11,654 nt of DNA from Myxococcota bacterium (GTDB lineage: Bacteria; Myxococcota_A; Polyangia; HGW-17; JAJRWW01). The translations under genes and the position numbers were made by a program. Positions within the stretch are counted from its first letter, which is position 1, and the number at the start of each line of letters is the position of its first letter. The notes below the pieces were generated by a model. The model ran no database searches and was not told the origin of the DNA. It saw only the letters and a list, made by a program, of their open reading frames with translations. The stretch spans positions 1 through 11,654 of the forward strand of contig JAJRWW010000037.1 of the NCBI GenBank assembly GCA_024276595.1, in the 5' to 3' direction. This document shows, piece after piece, positions 6,851 through 11,654 of the stretch.

Positions 6851-7707
6851 AGCTTCTTGACCACCCGCGCCTCGTAGCGTTGAAAGATCATGGCCCCCAC
6901 CAAAAGGGTGAGCGCCGAGCAGACCACCGACCAGATGATGTACCCCCAGTGCACGGTGATGGGTCGGCCGGTCAGGCCGTTTCGGACCATGGTGATGGGG
7001 ACCGCCACGGGGTTGAGCAGCAGGTACCGCAGGGCGTGCTTCTTGCCGTGAGCCATCTCCACGGTCCAGAGCACCGGGGTCACATAGAACCCGGCCCGCA
7101 AGAGGAAGCTGCTCAGGTGCGCCACATCCCTGTTGAGGACGTTCAGGCAGGCCAGCGCCAGCCCCAGACCCAGGCCGAGCATGAAAAGCAGCGCCAGGCC
7201 ACCGGGAACCAGCAGCAGGTGAATGGTGGGCGGCATCCGGAAGTACACCAGGAAGGGCACGGCCACCATCAGGTTGAGTGACACCATGGCGAGGTTTGAG
7301 CTGGCAGCCGCGACAGCGAACAGGCACCGAGGAAAGTAGATGGACTTGATGGTCCCCTCGTTGCCAGTGAGGCTGGAGACGGCAAACTGAAAGCTGTTGC
7401 CAAAAAACCGCCAGCAGAGCACGCCAATGACCACCCAGAGCGGGTAGAGGCGGTGGGGGTTGCCCGCCACGATGAGAAACAGGACCACGTAGACGCCGGA
7501 CAAAAGCAGCGGATCCAGCAGGGACCAGAAGTAGCCCAGGGCGGAGTTGCGGTACTTCACCCGCAGGTCTCGCCTCACGAAGTTGGAGATCAGGTACCTG
7601 TAGCTCCTGATCTCGCGGAGCATCTTTGCCAGGCCGCCCACCAGGGAGGTGGATGGGTTGGGCTCGGTCAGCTCGACGCCGACGCTCGCGTGTAGCTCAT
7701 CTGTCAT
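6847..7707 (-). CDS. ABC-2 polysaccharide exporter, permease subunit (Wzm/KpsM/TagG type)
   Basis: This integral inner-membrane protein of about 286 residues forms the channel that moves the glycan out of the cytoplasm. The hallmark N-terminal amphipathic and first-helix region is clear: YRYLISNFVRRDLRVKYRNS and then ALGYFWSLLDPLLLSGVYVVLF (about 37-78). About five further hydrophobic segments follow: LWVVIGVLCWRFFG, the region after SIYFPRC, LLLVPGGLALLFMLGLGL, the segment around FYVTPVLWTVEM, and YIIWSVVCSALTLLVGAMIF. The family motif LLNPVAVPITMVRNGL precedes the last one. I start at ATG 7705-7707 (MTDELHAS). A TTG seven codons upstream (7726-7728) is in frame, but neither has a convincing Shine-Dalgarno. 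The stop overlaps the ATPase start by four bases. The gene lies 56 bases after the GT2 stop, in the same direction. Confidence 0.92.
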   Translation of the reverse strand: MTDELHASVGVELTEPNPSTSLVGGLAKMLREIRSYRYLISNFVRRDLRVKYRNSALGYFWSLLDPLLLSGVYVVLFLIVAGNPHRLYPLWVVIGVLCWRFFGNSFQFAVSSLTGNEGTIKSIYFPRCLFAVAAASSNLAMVSLNLMVAVPFLVYFRMPPTIHLLLVPGGLALLFMLGLGLGLALACLNVLNRDVAHLSSFLLRAGFYVTPVLWTVEMAHGKKHALRYLLLNPVAVPITMVRNGLTGRPITVHWGYIIWSVVCSALTLLVGAMIFQRYEARVVKKL

Positions 7708-7763
7708 TGGTGTGTGCGGTGTGGGCAAGCACCAGAGCTGCCCGCCATCCGGCTGTGGCTCTC

Positions 7764-9047
7764 CTAGCTCCCGAAGTTGGTCATCGCCCGCACCGGCTCC
7801 GGACGCAAGCGCTCCGCCTCTGCGGCACCCTTGGAGAGCGCCGCCGGAGCGCGGGCCTCCTTGCCCGCTGACTCGGCAGAGGCCGGCTCCGAGCCCACGC
7901 GGGTCGACCAGCTCTTGCTACCCAAGGTCAGGGCGGCCAGGGGCGTGAGCACAGCGTAGGAGATGGGCAGCACCAGGGCCATGGGCAGAAAGCTCCAAGG
8001 AGAGACGCGCTGTGGCGCCGGACGCCGCCGCACCCTGCTGTAGTAGTACAGCCCAAAGGCCCCCACCACCAGCACGTGCAGGAGCATGAGCGGGATGATG
8101 AGGCCGCTCAAGGCAGCCGAGGCCAGCAGCACCGGGTAGGCGAGGATGGCTCCAAACACGGCGTAGTAGTGCAGCGCCACAAGCGGATGCATGCGCCAGA
8201 AATGGGACATGCTCCCCAGGTAGTCCACGATGGTGGAGCGACGCCAGCGGAGCTGCTGCGCCAGGTAGACCCGCAGCTCGTCCGGCGCGGTCGTGTGGCA
8301 GAGGGCGTCCATGGTCATGGTGGTCTGATGGCCCGCCTTGATGATCTGGCGGGTCAAGAAGCGGTCCTCTCCGTAGCGGATCTTGCGCCTCTCCAGGACC
8401 GGCTCCAGCTCCACCAGCACCTCACGGCGGTAGGCGGTGAGGCAGCCGGACAGACAGAGCACCGTGCGATAGGCGCGCTCCAGGTTCTTCACTGTGTGGT
8501 AGCCAAAGAAGTACTTGACCGCCTGCATCCGGGTGAGCCAGTTGGTGTGCTTGTTTCGCACGTCCACCTGCCCGCCCACGGCGGCTATCTCCGGCCGGGT
8601 GAAGCGCCGCACCAGCTCCCGAACCGCCAGCCGGTCCACGGTCACATCCGAGTCCACGGAGACGATGATCTCCGAGCTGGCAACCCGCACCGCCCGGTTG
8701 ATGGATCGGCGCTTGCCCAGGTTCTCCTCGTTGTGAAGCACCGTGACCCTGGGGTCGAGCTGCGCCTCTGCCGTGGCGTGCTCCAGGCTGTCGTCCGTGG
8801 ATGCGTCGTCCACAACTATCATGCGAAGCTTGTGCGCCGGGTAGTCCTGGGCGAGGACGCTCCGGATCGTCTCCCGGATGGAGGCGCCTTCGTTGTACAT
8901 GGGGGTCACGACTGTGACCGCTGGCTCGAAGTCGTCCGTGACCTCGTCCTCTGTTCGACGCCGAGCCCTGGCGGCGAGGGCCGGACCCAAGGTGAGCACG
9001 ACCCCCAGCAGAATACAGATGATCTCAATGGGACCGATTCCACTCAT
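7764..9047 (-). CDS. Processive GT2 glycosyltransferase, hyaluronan/chitin synthase (HasA/NodC)-like
   Basis: This membrane beta-glycosyltransferase is expected to polymerise a sugar chain from UDP-sugars at the cytoplasmic face. With the start at 9047 (427 residues) it has an N-terminal TM helix (6-25), then PAVTVVTPMYNEGASI (42-57), VVDDASTDDS (78-87), VDSDV (131-135, the DxD metal/UDP site), LSGCLTAYRREVL (199-211), GEDRFLT (226-232) and QQLRWRRS (264-271). Two or three TM helices (about 287-337 and 353-375) and SWSTR (379-383) follow. This motif series, including QxxRW and the late W-x-T-R, fits the HasA/NodC/chitin synthase branch rather than cellulose synthase. The tail of about 45 residues is Ala/Glu/Lys-rich. 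ATG 9047 has GGAGG 11 bases upstream. ATG 9089 is in frame and would add 14 residues but lacks a Shine-Dalgarno. It is the first gene of the unit. The sugar polymerised cannot be read from the sequence. Confidence 0.9.
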   Translation of the reverse strand: MSGIGPIEIICILLGVVLTLGPALAARARRRTEDEVTDDFEPAVTVVTPMYNEGASIRETIRSVLAQDYPAHKLRMIVVDDASTDDSLEHATAEAQLDPRVTVLHNEENLGKRRSINRAVRVASSEIIVSVDSDVTVDRLAVRELVRRFTRPEIAAVGGQVDVRNKHTNWLTRMQAVKYFFGYHTVKNLERAYRTVLCLSGCLTAYRREVLVELEPVLERRKIRYGEDRFLTRQIIKAGHQTTMTMDALCHTTAPDELRVYLAQQLRWRRSTIVDYLGSMSHFWRMHPLVALHYYAVFGAILAYPVLLASAALSGLIIPLMLLHVLVVGAFGLYYYSRVRRRPAPQRVSPWSFLPMALVLPISYAVLTPLAALTLGSKSWSTRVGSEPASAESAGKEARAPAALSKGAAEAERLRPEPVRAMTNFGS

Positions 9048-9089
9048 GGGGCATCGCACCTCCGAGCGGACAGCCGCGGCGAGCGACAT

Positions 9090-9343
9090 TCATGTCTAGT
9101 GTAGTACATAGTCTTACCGTCCAACTATTAGCTCAATCATTCGCCCAGCATAGCGCTGGAGCCAACAACCGTACGGCATCCGTGAGCGATGCCTTCAGTA
9201 TTACCACAACATTTTACTTCATGTCGCCCAATTGTCACGCTCAATGGAGATTATTTCCACACAGTAGCGAAGGGGGCAAGATTCCGGCCCCCACCTTCGG
9301 GCCTGTTTTGCAGCGCGCCAAATGTGGTAGTAGCATCCCCGAG
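9090..9343. promoter_or_regulatory. Divergent AT-richer intergenic region with inverted repeats
   Basis: This stretch separates the - strand GT2 unit from the + strand GT4/deacetylase unit and is visibly AT-richer than the genes around it. It must supply the divergent promoters, but I find no full -35/-10 pair. On the + strand, TTGTCA (9232-9237) is a 5 of 6 match to a -35 with no good -10 at 16-18 bases. On the - strand the TATGTACTACACT stretch near 9096-9108 is only suggestive. Inverted repeats are GGCATC-n7-GATGCC (9175-9193), CCAGC-n5-GCTGG (9145-9159) and the overlapping hairpins at 9272-9303. The frame of the GT4 gene happens to stay open through the region, but the encoded sequence has none of the neighbouring codon bias, so I treat it as non-coding. 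Confidence 0.55.
9272..9310 (+). promoter_or_regulatory. Attenuator-like pair of mutually exclusive hairpins in the GT4 leader
   Basis: Hairpin A pairs GGGGGC (9272-9277) with GCCCCC (9287-9292) around a 9-base loop. Hairpin B pairs GGCCC (9286-9290) with GGGCC (9299-9303) around an 8-base loop and is followed at once by TGTTTTG (9304-9310), like a short intrinsic terminator. The arms share 9287-9290, so only one hairpin can form at a time. The pair ends 33 bases before the GT4 ATG. The T-run is short, so termination would be partial. Confidence 0.3.
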
Positions 9344-11050
9344 ATGGCATTTGCAATGGACAAGGCGGTCCTGCTGGACCTGCTGGCGCAGCTCTCCCCC
9401 CATCGCGCCGCCTATCGGCTGCTCACCAGGCTCCTGGGCAGGCTCCTCCTCGGACCCATGGGCCCCCATCCAGCGCGGCTCCTGGGCTCTGCGCTCCAGC
9501 TCGTCCCCGCCACAGGGCTGGGCAATGGCTGTCGCAGGGCCATCTTCCGTGCAGCCCTGGCAGGGCTGGCCCTCAGGTCCACGGACGAGGCCCTCCATGC
9601 GGGCGACCGGTGCATCCACCTGGCCCCTGGCGCCGACACCGCCCTCCTCCTGGCCCGTCTCTGGGAGCGCTCCGGGGCGATCCGGCGGCCCCTGGAGGTG
9701 CTGGCCCCCTACGAGGACGCCCACCCGGGCCCCGTGCGTCGGCTCCGGGAGCAGCTAGCCCATCTCCGGGAGGGGATGCCCGAGGCAAGCAGCGATCCGC
9801 CTGAGCCCCTGACCTTGCCGGAACCGCGGAGATCTCTCTACTACGTGGCCCAGAGCCTCCCTCACCACAGCAGCGGCTACGCCATCCGAACTCACTATCT
9901 GCTCCGCTCCCTCGCCGAGGAGGGCTGGACAACGAAATGCTACGCCCGGTACGGCTACCCCAACGACCGCTGGGACTTCCGCTCCAGGGGGCTGGTGGAA
10001 CCCCACGCACAGGTGGACGGTGTCACCTACTGCTTTCGGCCCAGGCCCCATTCCGCGCCAGAGCTCTCGCCAGAGCAGTACCAGCAGGCGGCCGTGGATG
10101 CCCTGGTGGACCAGGCCAGGGCCTTCCGCCCCTCTCTCATCCACTGCGCCTCCAACCACGTCGTGGGCCTCGCAGGCACCGAGGCTGCCCGGCGCCTGGG
10201 TCTCCCGAGCGTCTACGAGGTGCGAGGCCTCTGGCACCTCACCCGCTCCTTCCGGCAGCCAGCCTACGAAGGCTCGGAGCACTTCCGCATGACCAGCTCC
10301 CTGGAGCTGCAGGCCGCCAGGCGCGCCGACCGGGTTCTGGCCATAACCGCTGGCGTACGAGATCTCCTCGTGGCCGGAGGCGTGGAGCAGGGTAAGATCT
10401 CCCTTCTCCCCAACGCTGTGGACTCCGACCTCTTCTGCCCGCGCCCACCAGACAGCGCCCTGGCCGCCGCCCTGGGCCTGCGCGACGAGGTGATCATCGG
10501 CTTCGTGGGCTCATTCGCCCCCTACGAGGGGCTCCAGTCGCTGCTTCGCGCCGTCTCCCTGCTGCGCGAGCGGGTGCAGGTCCCCTTCCGGCTCCTGCTC
10601 GTTGGGGATGGACAGGCCATGCCCCTCCTCCGCCGCAGAGCCAGAGAGCTGGAGATTTCCGACCTGGTGCTGTTTCCGGGCCGGGTTCCCCACCGAGACG
10701 TGCTGCGCTACTACAGCCTCGTGCACATTGCCGCCTACCCACGTGCGGGCCACCAGGTGTGCGAGCTGGTCTCCCCGCTCAAGCCGCTGGAAGCCATGGC
10801 CATGGCCAAGGCGGTGATCCTCTCGGACGTGGGCGGACAGGCCGACATGGCAGAGCATGGCCGCACGGCTCTTTTTTGTCGCAAGGATGACCTGGAGAGC
10901 CTGGCGGCAGGGCTGGCCGAGCTGGTCACCGCGCCGGCCCTCAGAGAGCAGCTCGGGCGCCAGGCCAGGCGCTGGGTGCGAAAGGAGCGATCATGGTCCA
11001 ACAACGCAGAGACCGTCACCAGGGTGTACTGCGACATCCTCGCCCCATGA
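9344..11050 (+). CDS. GT4-family glycosyltransferase, paralogue of the 4255-6054 gene
   Basis: This 568-residue protein (from ATG 9344; a second ATG at 9356 gives MDKAVLLDLL) has a helical, TPR-like N-terminal domain (about 5-145, with LRSTDEALHAGDRCIHLAPG and ERSGAIRRPLEVLAPYEDA) joined to a family-4 GT-B glycosyltransferase (about 164-568). Key segments are SLYYVAQSLPHHSSGYAIRT, YGYPNDRWDF, PSVYEVRGLWHLTR, LLPNAVDSDLF, IGFVGSFAPYEGLQSLL, LLLVGDGQA and the donor-site segment CELVSPLKPLEAMAMAKAVI. The matches to the other GT4 run the full length, including IRRPLE in the N-terminal domain, so the two arose by duplication of the whole gene. It is transcribed away from the GT2/ABC unit. The frame is open upstream to 9092, but that part looks non-coding. 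The stop overlaps the deacetylase start as ATGA. The sugar specificity is unknown. Confidence 0.9.
   Translation: MAFAMDKAVLLDLLAQLSPHRAAYRLLTRLLGRLLLGPMGPHPARLLGSALQLVPATGLGNGCRRAIFRAALAGLALRSTDEALHAGDRCIHLAPGADTALLLARLWERSGAIRRPLEVLAPYEDAHPGPVRRLREQLAHLREGMPEASSDPPEPLTLPEPRRSLYYVAQSLPHHSSGYAIRTHYLLRSLAEEGWTTKCYARYGYPNDRWDFRSRGLVEPHAQVDGVTYCFRPRPHSAPELSPEQYQQAAVDALVDQARAFRPSLIHCASNHVVGLAGTEAARRLGLPSVYEVRGLWHLTRSFRQPAYEGSEHFRMTSSLELQAARRADRVLAITAGVRDLLVAGGVEQGKISLLPNAVDSDLFCPRPPDSALAAALGLRDEVIIGFVGSFAPYEGLQSLLRAVSLLRERVQVPFRLLLVGDGQAMPLLRRRARELEISDLVLFPGRVPHRDVLRYYSLVHIAAYPRAGHQVCELVSPLKPLEAMAMAKAVILSDVGGQADMAEHGRTALFCRKDDLESLAAGLAELVTAPALREQLGRQARRWVRKERSWSNNAETVTRVYCDILAP
10204..10237. repeat. 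Inverted repeat arm 2 (34 bp, in the + strand GT4 gene)
   Basis: This is the partner of 5065-5098, with 32 of 34 bases matching in inverted orientation. The pair brackets the ABC exporter and GT2 genes, so recombination between the two GT4 genes would invert the exporter/synthase block and the divergent control region. Confidence 0.8.
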
Positions 11051-11654
11051 AGCAGCAGTGGCAGGTGCCGACAGCGCCTCCGCGGACGCGTAACCCGGGC
11101 CAGAGACGCTCCGGGGAGCCGACGCCAGTGGGTGGCACGGCGCTCCTTTGGGCCACGGCGGTCCTCTTGGCCAGCGCCTGCGGGCCGCGGAGCGTGGCCC
11201 ACATGGACGAGGTCTTCTTCTCCTGGGACGGACGCCGGGTCCTGTGCGGAGTGACCATCGACGACGGCCTGCGCCCGGCCTTCGTGCCCGACCTGGGGAA
11301 TCTCCGCGCGGCAATGGAGCGCGCGCAAGGAAAGGGTGAGGTGCTGCTCCTCTACGCCCACGAGCCCGGCGCCGGCCTGTCGGTGGAGCGGCTGGAGTCG
11401 GTCCTGGGCCTGGCAGCGGAGCTGGGCCTGCCCTTCTTCACCTTCGAGGATCTGCGTGGCCCCCCCTGGGTGCCGGGGTGGCCCTCACCTTCGACGACGC
11501 CCACATCGACCAGTGGTACACCCAGCGCGACCTGCTGGCAGAGTATGGCGCCCGGGTAACGTTCTTCGTGACCCGCTTCTACCGCCTCTCCAACCGGCGC
11601 GTGCAGATGCTGCACGACCTGGCGGCGGACGGCCACGCCATCGAGAGCCACGGC
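11047..11654 (+). CDS. Polysaccharide deacetylase (NodB fold), 5' part, frameshifted near 11460-11478, 3' end outside window
   Basis: This gene starts at ATG 11047, overlapping the GT4 stop by four bases. Residues 1-30 are basic and polar, then ALLWATAVLLASAC (about 32-45) forms a hydrophobic signal with a lipobox-like end, so a secreted or lipid-anchored protein is likely. A region of about 90 residues reads in this frame to LPFFTFEDLRGPP. The deacetylase core then continues one frame earlier: GVALTFDDAHIDQW (from 11475; TFDD carries the metal-binding and catalytic Asp), ARVTFFVTRFY, and DGHAIESHG, whose SH is the first metal-ligand His of NodB motif 2, at the window edge. The switch is equivalent to one missing base, either in the 7-C run at 11460-11466 or the GGGG at 11475-11478. 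Without correction the original frame ends at TAA 11557-11559. NodB-fold enzymes remove acetyl groups from N- or O-acetylated sugars. Whether the shift is an error, a mutation or programmed is unresolved. Confidence 0.8.

Noticed and set aside
7733..7762. A hairpin AGAGC-n19-GCTCT with a nested stem between GT2 and permease genes
   Set aside because: The stems are short, there is no T-run, and the genes read as one unit. It is not enough to call a terminator.
8076..9104. A 342-codon + strand open frame
   Set aside because: It is the antisense shadow of the GT2 gene, whose DxD, GEDR and QQLRW motifs are all in the - strand frame.
9092..9343. An 84-codon N-terminal extension of the + strand GT4
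   Set aside because: The DNA is AT-richer without the local codon bias, the translation has no counterpart in the paralogue, and the segment holds inverted repeats suited to a control region.
9342..9356. A sigma54-like TGGCA...TTGCA
   Set aside because: The GG and GC elements are too close together for the required -24/-12 spacing, and the site overlaps the start codon.
1..11654. CRISPR arrays, tRNA or rRNA genes, insertion sequences
   Set aside because: No regularly spaced repeats, cloverleaf, rRNA segment, transposase or terminal inverted repeats were seen on either strand.

Overview
The DNA is GC-rich with strong G/C third-position bias. It encodes a MopE-type calcium/metal-binding motif, a GspC-like inner-membrane protein and a polysaccharide gene set. 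Together these suggest a deltaproteobacterial-type genome, most likely Myxococcota or a relative. That placement is inference from gene style; there is no rRNA or other marker in the window.

Layout. (1) Positions 2-805, + strand: the 3' part of a RelA/SpoT-type (p)ppGpp synthetase with its TGS domain, cut by an in-frame amber codon at 416-418. (2) Positions 837-4138, - strand: a two-gene unit with its own recognisable promoter, a GspC-like HR+PDZ protein followed by a membrane sulfatase-like enzyme that carries a MopE motif. It converges on the rel gene. (3) Positions 4255-9047, - strand: a surface-polysaccharide unit of four genes, namely a processive hyaluronan/chitin-synthase-like GT2, an ABC-2 permease, its ATPase, and a GT4 glycosyltransferase with a helical N-terminal domain. 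(4) Positions 9048-9343: an AT-richer divergent intergenic region with several inverted repeats, including two mutually exclusive hairpins that look like an attenuator. (5) Positions 9344-11654, + strand: a second GT4 that is a clear paralogue of the first, then, overlapping by four bases, a NodB-fold polysaccharide deacetylase that is frameshifted in this sequence and runs off the window.

How it may work together (inference): the GT2 polymerises a beta-linked, perhaps N-acetylhexosamine-containing chain; the two GT4 enzymes add or prime other sugars; the ABC-2 exporter carries the product across the inner membrane; the deacetylase and possibly the sulfatase-like enzyme modify it in the periplasm. 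NodC-like synthase, NodIJ-like ABC-2 exporter and NodB-fold deacetylase recall the nod gene logic. The most noteworthy points are that toolkit, the paired inverted GT4 paralogues, the unusual sulfatase architecture with Thr at the nucleophile position, the lone GspC-like protein, and the two interrupted reading frames (amber in rel, frameshift in the deacetylase).
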